Under the pieces are notes generated by a model that had not been told where the DNA came from, made no database searches, and saw nothing but the letters and a program-made list of their open reading frames with translations. Positions 16,986 through 24,520 of a stretch of DNA of 64,000 nucleotides are shown here, in pieces (the stretch's first letter is position 1; every line of letters begins with the position of its first letter). A program made the translations under genes and the position numbers. Source of the DNA: Cognatishimia coralii (GTDB taxonomy: Bacteria > Pseudomonadota > Alphaproteobacteria > Rhodobacterales > Rhodobacteraceae); the NCBI RefSeq assembly GCF_037478305.1, contig NZ_JBBGAZ010000001.1, forward strand, positions 992,001 through 1,056,000, written 5' to 3'.

Positions 16986-17788
16986 ATGAAGCATCAACTC
17001 GAGTCTTAAACACGCTAGTTCACGATCTTTTTTGGAAGTCAGCAGTCGATGACTATATGACTGCTCGCTGGGCGTGGTTTTCGGAACAACCCGGTATTTT
17101 TCTCTGGTCTGCACTGCAGACTTTGGAAAAACTCATGAAGTGTTCTCTTCTTTTGAATGGCCAAAACGTTAAAAAAGATGGCCATAAATTGACGACTCTT
17201 TGGGCTAAACTGAATTCAATCTGTGAAGGTATACTTGGACTAGTTTTTTGTCCCCCGAATGAGATTACCACACCACGCAGCGGTTTTTTTGGCAGGTTCG
17301 AAGCATACGAGAGTTTTGTTGAGCGCATTGAGCAAAACGGAAAACCTGCAAACAGATACAACACATACTCTACACTTATTGATGATTGGGATTTGCACAA
17401 ACTAGATGAGTTGACGTTTCAGCTTTGCAGGGTTTGCGTACCTTTAGGTGCGGAGGTCTATCGAGAGTTGGGAAGCTACAGGGAGTACCTGAAAGTAGAC
17501 CCAAACTTTCAGCCCAACCGAATATCGCCAAGAAGAGCTTCGCCACAAAACCCGACAATTGAACAGAACAACAATCTTCTGAAAATGCACAATTTTTCAT
17601 TTTTTCGTAGCGAAGCACAACAACAAGGCCGCTTGACCTTTAGATCTAGCGCACGAAATTCACCATTGTGGATGGCAAGAAAATCTGAAGGGTTTTCCGA
17701 GGCAGTGACTTGGTTGAAAGAAAACGCTTCGTTCGACAAATCTGATCAACGATTTTTGAATGAATTGCTGGCCGATAACACCCTCTAG
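16982..17788 (+). CDS. AT-rich accessory protein with HEPN-like N-terminal region
   Basis: 268 residues. Residues 10-75 are helical and read like a HEPN domain: WSALQTLEKLMKCSLLLNG followed by GHKLTTLWAKL. I do not see the RxxxxH RNase motif clearly. The C-terminal third is polar and basic. The gene is plainly AT-richer than its neighbours (two 60-base lines I counted have 35 and 47 % GC, against 63 % in a parE line), which suggests transfer. The start is probably TTG at 16982, overlapping the parE stop, with GGAGGAG eight bases upstream inside parE. The next ATG, at 17057, has no ribosome site. Function unknown; an RNA-targeting or defence role is a guess. Confidence 0.65.
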   Translation: MNEASTRVLNTLVHDLFWKSAVDDYMTARWAWFSEQPGIFLWSALQTLEKLMKCSLLLNGQNVKKDGHKLTTLWAKLNSICEGILGLVFCPPNEITTPRSGFFGRFEAYESFVERIEQNGKPANRYNTYSTLIDDWDLHKLDELTFQLCRVCVPLGAEVYRELGSYREYLKVDPNFQPNRISPRRASPQNPTIEQNNNLLKMHNFSFFRSEAQQQGRLTFRSSARNSPLWMARKSEGFSEAVTWLKENASFDKSDQRFLNELLADNTL

Positions 17789-18053
17789 AAAAATGAGTGT
17801 CCATTCATCCGATGCACTAAACGCCAGCAGTTACTACAGGTATTAAGAATGAAACTAACTTCTGTCCCAGCTTTAACCAAAGCAATAGCGCTCAAATGCG
17901 TTGTCTCTTCGATCCATCCAAATTCATGAAGGGACACGGCGAGGATCGAACCGGCCTAAACTCTGGGCAACAACAAACCCCACCCCAAACTTGAGCTTCC
18001 CCTCCATTCACACTAAGTCTATGTTGCTCCTACGAAATCAACTGGACGGACCC

Positions 18054-18170
18054 ATGACGCGCATTCTTATCATCACCGCTCTCTTTGCTCTGACAGCCTG
18101 CGAGACCATCGAAGGTGCTGGCCGCGACATCTCTGCTGCGGGCAATGCGATTTCCAACGCGGCAAAGTAG
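18054..18170 (+). CDS. entericidin-family small lipoprotein
   Basis: 38 residues. A lipoprotein signal with lipobox LTAC (Cys16) is followed by ETIEGAGRDISAAGNAIS, the entericidin A/B signature. Entericidins are tiny outer-membrane lipoproteins tied to envelope stress or programmed lysis in enterics. In alphaproteobacteria their role is not settled. The 265-bp region before it (17789-18053) shows no other gene. It ends in a nested palindromic repeat that starts within its last two codons. Confidence 0.85.
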   Translation: MTRILIITALFALTACETIEGAGRDISAAGNAISNAAK

Positions 18171-18247
18171 GGTGGGTTTTTAACCCACCACTCGAGCGTT
18201 TGCGTCTATCAACATCGTTGCATTGGTGGGGTGGAACCCCACCCTAC
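18167..18247. repeat. nested palindromic repeat, likely bidirectional terminator
   Basis: An outer inverted repeat, gtagggtggg (18167-18176) with cccaccctac (18238-18247), encloses two hairpins: ggtgggtt/aacccacc (18171-18178/18182-18189) and ggtgggg/ccccacc (18225-18231/18237-18243). It lies between the convergent entericidin and puuD genes and touches both stops. The GTAGGGTGGG arms resemble repeats found widely in bacterial intergenic regions. Confidence 0.75.
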
Positions 18248-19467
18248 GAGCCGGCGTTAAACCAAGCCACAACCTTCGCGCGCTCGGCCTCTTCCATCCA
18301 GCTTACATTCGCAGGCGGCATGGCGTGGGTCACGCCTGACTGCACATAAATCGCCTGCGCGTGGGCGGCGATCTCTCCGGGGGTTTCCAAAATAACCCCC
18401 TTGGGCGCGCGGTGGATGCCGTCGTAGAACGGCTCGCGCGCGTGGCACATCGAGCAGCGGCCCAGCACGATATCGGTGACCTCATCAAACCCCTCGGCCT
18501 GCGCGAACCGCTGGCCCTCCGGTGGGATCACGGCCTCGGCCTCTTCCAACGTGCGTCCCGACATCCCCGCCGTGCTCAGCCACATGATCAGAATGAACAG
18601 GATCGCGGTCACACACCACGTCCACCATTTCATCCCGCCCCGCGCGTGCATGGTGTTAAAGAAATGCCGGATCGTGACGCCCATCAGGAAGACCAAAGCC
18701 GCAATCACCCAGTTGTATTCCGTCGCAAAGGCCAGCGGGTAGTGGTTTGACAACATGAGGAAAATCACCGGCAGCGTCAGGTAATTGTTATGCGTGCTGC
18801 GCAGTTTCGCGATCTTGCCGTATTTGGGATCAGGCGCGCGTCCTGCCTTCAAATCCGCCACCACGATCCGCTGGTTCGGCATGATGATAAAGAACACATT
18901 GGCCGTCATAATCGTCGCCGTAAACGCCCCCAGATGCAGCATCATGGCGCGGCCGGTAAAGACTTGGTTAAGGCCCCAGCCCATGACCACCAAGAGACAG
19001 AACAAGAGGAACATCAGAAGCGTCGGGTATCCCTTCATGCCTGAGCGGCAGAGGAAGTTATAGATCAGCCAGCCGATCGACAGAGACCCCGCCGAGATCA
19101 GGATGCCTTGGAACAGGGTGATGTCGCTTTTGTGGCTGTCGACTAGATAGAGCTCGCCGCCGACCCAATAGATGACCATGAGCAGGGCAAAGCCTGAGAG
19201 CCAGGTCGAATAGCTCTCCCATTTGAACCAGGTGAGGTGGTCGGGCATCTCATCGGGCGCGACGAGGTATTTGCGGACGTGGTAAAAGCCGCCGCCATGC
19301 ACCTGCCATTCTTCGCCATCCGCGCCACCGAGGTCTCCGCCCCTGCGCAGACCTAGGTCTAGGGCGATGAAATAGAAAGAAGATCCGATCCAGGCGATGG
19401 CGGTGATCACATGCACCCAGCGCACGGCAAAGCCGATCCATTCCCAGATGATTGGCAGTTCAAACAT
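18244..19467 (-). CDS. puuD: membrane urate hydroxylase with C-terminal cytochrome c
   Basis: 407 residues. Oxidises urate to 5-hydroxyisourate at the inner membrane and passes electrons to a fused cytochrome c. Eight to nine transmembrane helices start with WIGFAVRWVHVITAIAWIGS. The haem c site CSMCH is at residues 338-342 and a likely Met ligand at 382 (THAMPPAN). This is the PuuD type known from Agrobacterium, not the soluble cofactor-free uricase. ATG 19467 follows AAGGAG. Divergent from the LysR gene across 92 bp, which probably holds the operator. Confidence 0.95.
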   Translation of the reverse strand: MFELPIIWEWIGFAVRWVHVITAIAWIGSSFYFIALDLGLRRGGDLGGADGEEWQVHGGGFYHVRKYLVAPDEMPDHLTWFKWESYSTWLSGFALLMVIYWVGGELYLVDSHKSDITLFQGILISAGSLSIGWLIYNFLCRSGMKGYPTLLMFLLFCLLVVMGWGLNQVFTGRAMMLHLGAFTATIMTANVFFIIMPNQRIVVADLKAGRAPDPKYGKIAKLRSTHNNYLTLPVIFLMLSNHYPLAFATEYNWVIAALVFLMGVTIRHFFNTMHARGGMKWWTWCVTAILFILIMWLSTAGMSGRTLEEAEAVIPPEGQRFAQAEGFDEVTDIVLGRCSMCHAREPFYDGIHRAPKGVILETPGEIAAHAQAIYVQSGVTHAMPPANVSWMEEAERAKVVAWFNAGS

Positions 19468-19559
19468 GGCGCGACTCCTTCATGTGCAACCTACCGAGCT
19501 TGCGGATTATCTTCCATTGCCATAGAAAGGCGAGAAGTTTCAAAAATAGCAAGTAAATC

Positions 19560-20471
19560 ATGTCCTATATCGACAATATCCGCACCTTTGTCCGTGTCTA
19601 TGAGCTTGGCAATATGTCCGCAGCCGCGCGGGATCAGAGGATCTCGGCGGCGGTGGCATCCTCGCGGATTTCGCAGTTGGAGGACTACCTGAACGTGCGC
19701 CTATTTCAACGCACCACGCGGCAGTTGAATGCGACCGAACAGGGGCATATTTTTTATAGCGGGGCCGTGAAGGTTTTAGAGGCGATTGACGAGGCCGAGG
19801 CTGCGGTCAATTCCGTCACGGATAACCCGCGTGGGTCTTTGTTTGTGGCGGCGCCTTTGGGGATTGGACGACGGTTGATTGCGCCGCAAATCCCTGCGTT
19901 TAAAGAAGAATATCCGCTGATCAATGTGCGCCTGCGCCTGTCAGACCGCAAGCTTGATCTGACCGCAGAAGGCCTCGACATCGCCTTTTACCTCGGCCTG
20001 CCCGAGGACAGCGCCCTGCGTGTGCGCAAGATCGCGGACTGCCCGCGTTTGCTTTGTGCCGCGCCTGACTATCTGAAACGCAAAGGACAGCCGAAATCGC
20101 CGGACGAGCTGACTGACGGCACCCATGACTGCTTGAATTTGCGCTACCCAGGGGCACCGGAATTTCAGTGGCCGCTGCAGGTTGATGGTGAAACGCAGCG
20201 GTTCGCGGTTGCGGGCCCGTTTGAGACGGATGACGGCGATGTGCTGACGCAATGGGCGCTTGAGGGCCATGGGATTATCATGAAGCCCACCTTTGAGATC
20301 GCCGATCATTTGGCGTCGGGTGCTTTGGTGCCGGTGCTTACGGAAACCCCACCCGTGCCGATTCAGCTGGGGTGTCTTTATACCCATCGCCGCCACCAAG
20401 ATCCCAAGACGCGGCTTTTCATCGACCACATGGCGCAGCATGTGGCGCAAAGCTTGCCGAAAGCAGGTTAA
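19560..20471 (+). CDS. LysR family regulator of the urate catabolism cluster
   Basis: 303 residues. N-terminal winged HTH (MSYIDNIRTFVRVYELGN, then ISQLEDYLNVRLFQRTTRQL) and a C-terminal periplasmic-binding-like effector domain. It lies between puuD (divergent) and uraH (convergent, overlapping by 4 bp) and is followed by the puuE-uraD gene, so control of purine catabolism is the reasonable inference. The effector might be urate or a later intermediate. I could not fix a T-N11-A operator by eye. Confidence 0.9.
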   Translation: MSYIDNIRTFVRVYELGNMSAAARDQRISAAVASSRISQLEDYLNVRLFQRTTRQLNATEQGHIFYSGAVKVLEAIDEAEAAVNSVTDNPRGSLFVAAPLGIGRRLIAPQIPAFKEEYPLINVRLRLSDRKLDLTAEGLDIAFYLGLPEDSALRVRKIADCPRLLCAAPDYLKRKGQPKSPDELTDGTHDCLNLRYPGAPEFQWPLQVDGETQRFAVAGPFETDDGDVLTQWALEGHGIIMKPTFEIADHLASGALVPVLTETPPVPIQLGCLYTHRRHQDPKTRLFIDHMAQHVAQSLPKAG

Positions 20472-20821
20472 CTGCCGCGATAGGTGGAATAGCCGTAGGG
20501 CGACAGCAAAAGCGGCACGTGGTAATGCGCGGCGTCGCTCATGCCAAAGCGGATGGGCACGGCGTCCAGAAACAAGGGATCCTCGAGACCGGTTTGCGTG
20601 GCGCGCAGGTAATCTCCGCAAAAGAAGATCAACTCATACGTCCCGGTTTTGAATTTTTCGGCAGGAAGGATCGGTGCGTCGGTGCGACCGTCTTCATTCG
20701 TTACGGTTTCCGCGATCTTAAGGTGAGAATTGCCTGAAACGCTGTAAAGAGCGATTTTGATGCCTTCCGCCGGGCAGCCCTTGGCCGTGTCCAAGACATG
20801 TGTCGTAAGATATCCGCTCAT
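20468..20821 (-). CDS. uraH: 5-hydroxyisourate hydrolase
   Basis: 117 residues. Transthyretin-like enzyme that hydrolyses 5-hydroxyisourate, the PuuD product, to OHCU. Conserved N-terminus LTTHVLDTAKGCPA and the diagnostic C-terminal tetrapeptide YRGS are present; the catalytic His is in AHYHVPLLLSPYGYSTYRGS. ATG 20821 is used; an in-frame GTG at 20842 would add seven residues without homology. Divergent from the puuE-uraD gene across 147 bp. Confidence 0.96.
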   Translation of the reverse strand: MSGYLTTHVLDTAKGCPAEGIKIALYSVSGNSHLKIAETVTNEDGRTDAPILPAEKFKTGTYELIFFCGDYLRATQTGLEDPLFLDAVPIRFGMSDAAHYHVPLLLSPYGYSTYRGS

Positions 20822-20968
20822 ATTTTCATCCTTTTCACCCACCTCGGGTCTATCCTGATCCGATCCGACAAACCTACTGTACAGACGCGAATGTCTCTTT
20901 CAAAATACTCCTGAAAATAAATCCTTTCGACCTGCGCTAGAAGGGAAGAAACAAGAGGGACATTGGGC

Positions 20969-22384
20969 GTGACACGATATCCACGAGATATGCGCGGCTA
21001 TGGGGCGACGCCTCCGGACGCGGCTTGGCCGAATGGCGCGCGCGTGGCGGTTCAGTTTGTGCTGAACTACGAGGAAGGCGGCGAGAACTGTGTTCTGCAT
21101 GGGGATGCGGCCTCTGAAGCGTTTTTGTCCGATATTCCTGGGGCGGCTCAGTGGCCCGGGCAACGCCATTGGAACATGGAGTCGATCTATGAGTATGGCG
21201 CACGGGCGGGGTTTTGGCGTCTGCATAAGCTCTTCTCCAGCGTAAAAATCCCTGTCACGATTTACGGCGTCGCGACGGCCTTGGCGCGTGCACCAGAACA
21301 GGTCCGCGCCATGCAAGAGGCTGGTTGGGAAATCGCCTCGCATGGTTTGAAATGGGTTGAGCACAAGGATATGCCTGAGGCCGAAGAGCGTGCGGCGATA
21401 GCCGAAGCAATGAGGCTCCACGAAGAGGTCACAGGTGAGGTACCGCGCGGTTGGTACACGGGACGTTGCTCGGAAAACACCGTACGACTGGTCGCGGAAA
21501 CAGGCGGTTTTGATTATATTTCAGACACCTATGACGACGACCTCCCCTACTGGCGCGAATATGGCGACCGCGATCAGTTGATCATCCCCTACACGCTTGA
21601 AGCCAACGACATGCGTTTCGCGACGGCACCGGGTTGGGTGACGGGGCAGGATTTCTTTACATATCTGAAAGACGCCTTTGACGTGCTCTATGAAGAAGGC
21701 CGCGCTGGCGCGCCCAAGATGATGAGCATCGGACTGCATTGCCGCCTCATCGGACGGCCCGGCAAGATCAAAGGCCTCATGCAGTTCATCGACTATATCC
21801 AAGGCTTTGAAGGCGTCTGGACCCCGCGTAGGATCGACATCGCGAAACATTGGGCCGAACACCACGCACATCAACGCTACGCGCGCCCGTCTCAGATGGA
21901 TCGCGAGACGTTTGTGGCCACCTATGGCGGTATTTTTGAACATGCCGCATGGATCGCGGAACGCGCCTTTGATCGCGAACTTGGCCCTGCCCATGACACG
22001 GCCATCGGCCTGCACTCCGCCCTCGCCCGCGTGTTTCGGATCGCATCAGAGGACGAACGTCGTGGCGTTCTGCTTGCCCACCCGGATCTGGCGGGCAAGC
22101 TTGCCGCCGCGGGCCGTTTGACCGATGAGTCGACCTCTGAACAGGCTTCGGCGGGTCTCGATATGCTGACCGAAGCAGAACGCGCGCGCTTTACCCAGCT
22201 CAACACCGACTATGTCGCCAAACACGGCTTCCCCTTCATCATCGCCGTGCGGGATCACAACAAACAAGGCATCCTGAACGCCTTTGAGCGTCGTATCAAC
22301 AATGACAGCGCCACCGAATTCGCCGAGGCCTGCAAACAGGTCGAACGCATCGCCGAGCTGCGCCTTGCAGATCTTTTGCCATGA
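20969..22384 (+). CDS. puuE-uraD: bifunctional allantoinase (PuuE) / OHCU decarboxylase (UraD)
   Basis: 471 residues with two fused enzymes. Residues 1 to about 305 are a polysaccharide-deacetylase-type allantoinase (YPRDMRGYG, FVLNYEEGGE, WEIASHGLKW, GLHCRLIGRPG). Residues about 315-471 are a UraD domain (RETFVATYGGIFEHAAWIAE, LAHPDLAGK, FTQLNTDYVAKHGFPFIIAV). It therefore makes S-allantoin from OHCU and then opens it to allantoate. The start is probably GTG 20969, eight bases after GAGGGA. An in-frame TTG six bases earlier sits too close to the site. The stop overlaps the allA start (ATGA). Confidence 0.93.
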   Translation: MTRYPRDMRGYGATPPDAAWPNGARVAVQFVLNYEEGGENCVLHGDAASEAFLSDIPGAAQWPGQRHWNMESIYEYGARAGFWRLHKLFSSVKIPVTIYGVATALARAPEQVRAMQEAGWEIASHGLKWVEHKDMPEAEERAAIAEAMRLHEEVTGEVPRGWYTGRCSENTVRLVAETGGFDYISDTYDDDLPYWREYGDRDQLIIPYTLEANDMRFATAPGWVTGQDFFTYLKDAFDVLYEEGRAGAPKMMSIGLHCRLIGRPGKIKGLMQFIDYIQGFEGVWTPRRIDIAKHWAEHHAHQRYARPSQMDRETFVATYGGIFEHAAWIAERAFDRELGPAHDTAIGLHSALARVFRIASEDERRGVLLAHPDLAGKLAAAGRLTDESTSEQASAGLDMLTEAERARFTQLNTDYVAKHGFPFIIAVRDHNKQGILNAFERRINNDSATEFAEACKQVERIAELRLADLLP

Positions 22385-22872
22385 TCGAGATCATCGCCCA
22401 CCCCCTGACCAAAGAGGCCCTCGCCCCTTTCGGAGACGTCCTGGATCTGCGCGACACACCTGACAAGATGATCAATCAGGATATGTGCGGTCGTCACCAC
22501 GACCTCGCAGACCTCGATTTCACAGACGGGCGCGCGGGAATCAGCCTGTTTGACGCGATCCCCCGCGAGCTGCCCTATCACTTCAATCTGGTAGAGCGGC
22601 ACCCCTTAGGGTCACAAGCCTTTATACCAATGAGCATGTCGCCGTTTTTGGTCATCGTTGCCGAAGATCTGGATGGCACGCCCGGCACGCCGCGCGCCTT
22701 TATTACGCGCGCGGGCCAAGGCATTAATTTTCATCGAAATACTTGGCACGGCGTTCTGACACCGCTGCATGCCCCCGGACTATTCGCCGTCATCGACCGC
22801 ATTGGCGATGGCGCAAACCTACAAGAATTCACCTATGAAACCGGTTTCATGGTAACCAATCAACAAGAATAG
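22381..22872 (+). CDS. allA: ureidoglycolate lyase
   Basis: 163 residues, cupin-like. Splits ureidoglycolate into glyoxylate and urea. Family features: EALAPFGDVL near the N-terminus, LVERHPLGSQAFIPM with the conserved His, and FHRNTWHGVLTPL. Translationally coupled to puuE-uraD by a 4-base overlap and followed 49 bp later by the urate permease, so it is in the same operon. Confidence 0.95.
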   Translation: MIEIIAHPLTKEALAPFGDVLDLRDTPDKMINQDMCGRHHDLADLDFTDGRAGISLFDAIPRELPYHFNLVERHPLGSQAFIPMSMSPFLVIVAEDLDGTPGTPRAFITRAGQGINFHRNTWHGVLTPLHAPGLFAVIDRIGDGANLQEFTYETGFMVTNQQE

Positions 22873-22921
22873 GCGCTGAGACAACAGTGCCACTCATTGC
22901 CAACAGAAAGAGGGACATTTC

Positions 22922-24235
22922 ATGGCAGACGCACAGACTTACTCAGATCCAAATGCAACACCGCCGTTAAACCAAGCGATCCCGCTTGGGTTTCAGCACG
23001 TGCTGGCGATGTTTGCATCCAACGTAACGCCGTCCATCATCGTGGCTGGCGCTGCCGGGCTGGCCTTTGGGGGACCAGAGCAGATCTATCTGATCCAGAT
23101 GGCGATGCTTTTCGCCGGGGTCGCGACGCTGTTTCAAACCGTGGGTATCGGCCCTGTCGGTGCGCGGCTTCCGATTATGCAGGGCACAAGCTTTGCCTTT
23201 GTGGGCGTGCTTGCCGGGATTGCGGCTACTCAGGGCCTCGGTGTGGCGCTGACTGCCTGTATCATTGGCGGTATCGTGCACTTCCTATTGGGCTCGGTGA
23301 TCGGCAACCTGCGCTGGCTTTTCCCGCCGCTTGTGACCGGGCTCGTGATCTTGGCGATTGGTCTTTACCTGATCCCTGTCGCCATTAAATACGCCGCTGG
23401 TGGGGCAGCTCAGTTCCAAATGGAAGCGGAGAGCTTCGGCTCGCTGATGCATTGGTCTGTTGCCTTGACAGTGGTGATCGTTGCCTTGGTGCTCAAGTTC
23501 TTCACCAAAGGCATCCTCTCCAGCGCAGCCATCCTTGTGGGCCTGCTTGCAGGCTACGCTCTGGCCTTTGCTCTGGGCATGGTAAACTTTGGCGCGGTTG
23601 CCAAAGCCTCCTGGATCACCGGCATTCAGCCACTGCCTTACGGGTTTGAATTCAGCCTCGGTGCCGTGATTGCCGTGACATTGGTGTCGATCGTTTCGGC
23701 GATTGAGACCGTGGGCGATGCCTCAGCCACCGCCAAAGCAGGCGCAGGGCGCGACGCAACAGATGCCGAGATCCAGGGCGCGACCTATGCGGACGGTCTG
23801 GGCACCGCAGTCGCGGGCGTCTTTGGCGGCCTGCCAAACACATCCTTCAGCCAAAACGTCGGCATCGTCGGCATGACCGGCATCATGAGCCGCCATGTTG
23901 TGACCATTGCTGGTACCATCATGGTGATCTGTGGCCTGCTGCCAAAGATCGGCGCGGTCATCGCCTCTATGCCTCTGCCAGTGCTTGGCGGCGGTGTGAT
24001 CGTGATGTTCGGCATGGTGGCTGCGGCTGGCCTGAACGTGCTGTCTGAGGTCAAGATGAACCGCCGCAATATGGTGATCATCGCGATTTCGCTGGCAGTT
24101 GGCCTTGGCCTCAACCTTGTGCCAACAGCCGTGCAGTACCTGCCAGGCGTGGTGAAAACGTTGATGACATCGGCGGTCGCACCGACAGCGCTCTGCGCGA
24201 TTGTGCTGAACCTGGTTTTGCCACAAGAAGACTAA
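22922..24235 (+). CDS. NCS2 family urate/xanthine permease
   Basis: 437 residues with about 14 membrane segments. Proton-driven uptake of urate or xanthine fits the operon. NCS2 signature QNVGIVGMTGIMSRHV is in the second half. GLGTAVAGVFGGLPNTSFSQ precedes it, and the TM1 motif LGFQHVLAMFASNVTPS is near the N-terminus. The nucleobase-binding Glu of TM8 is in AIETVGDAS. ATG 22922 follows AGAGGGAC. It closes the plus-strand urate operon and is followed by a terminator. Confidence 0.93.
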   Translation: MADAQTYSDPNATPPLNQAIPLGFQHVLAMFASNVTPSIIVAGAAGLAFGGPEQIYLIQMAMLFAGVATLFQTVGIGPVGARLPIMQGTSFAFVGVLAGIAATQGLGVALTACIIGGIVHFLLGSVIGNLRWLFPPLVTGLVILAIGLYLIPVAIKYAAGGAAQFQMEAESFGSLMHWSVALTVVIVALVLKFFTKGILSSAAILVGLLAGYALAFALGMVNFGAVAKASWITGIQPLPYGFEFSLGAVIAVTLVSIVSAIETVGDASATAKAGAGRDATDAEIQGATYADGLGTAVAGVFGGLPNTSFSQNVGIVGMTGIMSRHVVTIAGTIMVICGLLPKIGAVIASMPLPVLGGGVIVMFGMVAAAGLNVLSEVKMNRRNMVIIAISLAVGLGLNLVPTAVQYLPGVVKTLMTSAVAPTALCAIVLNLVLPQED

Positions 24236-24280
24236 GACTTCACGGCGGGCCTCGCTCGCCGCCATTATAGTTCAACACTA

Positions 24281-24308
24281 GACGCACTCTTTGAGAGTGC
24301 GTCTTTTT
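24281..24308 (+). terminator. rho-independent terminator after the urate permease
   Basis: A 9-bp perfect stem, gacgcactc (24281-24289) with gagtgcgtc (24295-24303), loop tttga, then five or more Ts. A weaker GC hairpin at about 24243-24261 precedes it. It isolates the urate operon from aceE. Confidence 0.9.
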
Positions 24309-24520
24309 TAACGCCAAAAAGAATTAAACTATATTAATTACAAATACTTAATCCAAACCACCCACAAGAAACAACGCCTCCACATTCGCTTATACTTATG
24401 GAAGTCGGCTTTGAATTGAGTTGCCCGACTTATGCATGGCTGCTATGCGCGTAGCCAGCTACCAAAGTAGTTCAGCATTAAACTATAATGCTGCTATAGC
24501 ATTTTGGAGGAGGTCTCTAC
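24309..24520 (+). promoter_or_regulatory. promoter/operator region of the pyruvate dehydrogenase operon
   Basis: An AT-rich leader of 212 bp. A perfect TATAAT (24484-24489) lies 32 bp before the aceE ATG, inside an inverted repeat, aatgct (24487-24492) and agcatt (24498-24503). The word gctgctat also occurs at 24439 and just before agc at 24490. The palindrome abuts the TGGAGGAGG ribosome site (about 24504-24512), so a bound repressor would block both promoter and ribosome. No -35 box is obvious. No regulator gene is adjacent. Confidence 0.45.

Noticed and set aside
17880..17960. Possible tRNA-like fragment (ggatcgaaccgg) after the HEPN-like gene
   Set aside because: No acceptor or anticodon stem can be drawn around it, so it is not a tRNA or a clear fragment.
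17901..18053. Upstream extension of the entericidin frame
   Set aside because: The extension has no homology and would place the lipoprotein signal internally; the ATG at 18054 gives a proper lipobox at Cys16.
20885..20940. Possible further copy of the dispersed repeat between uraH and puuE-uraD
   Set aside because: Only a loose match (caaaatactcctgaaaat) without the CATCTTGC head; not enough to count it.
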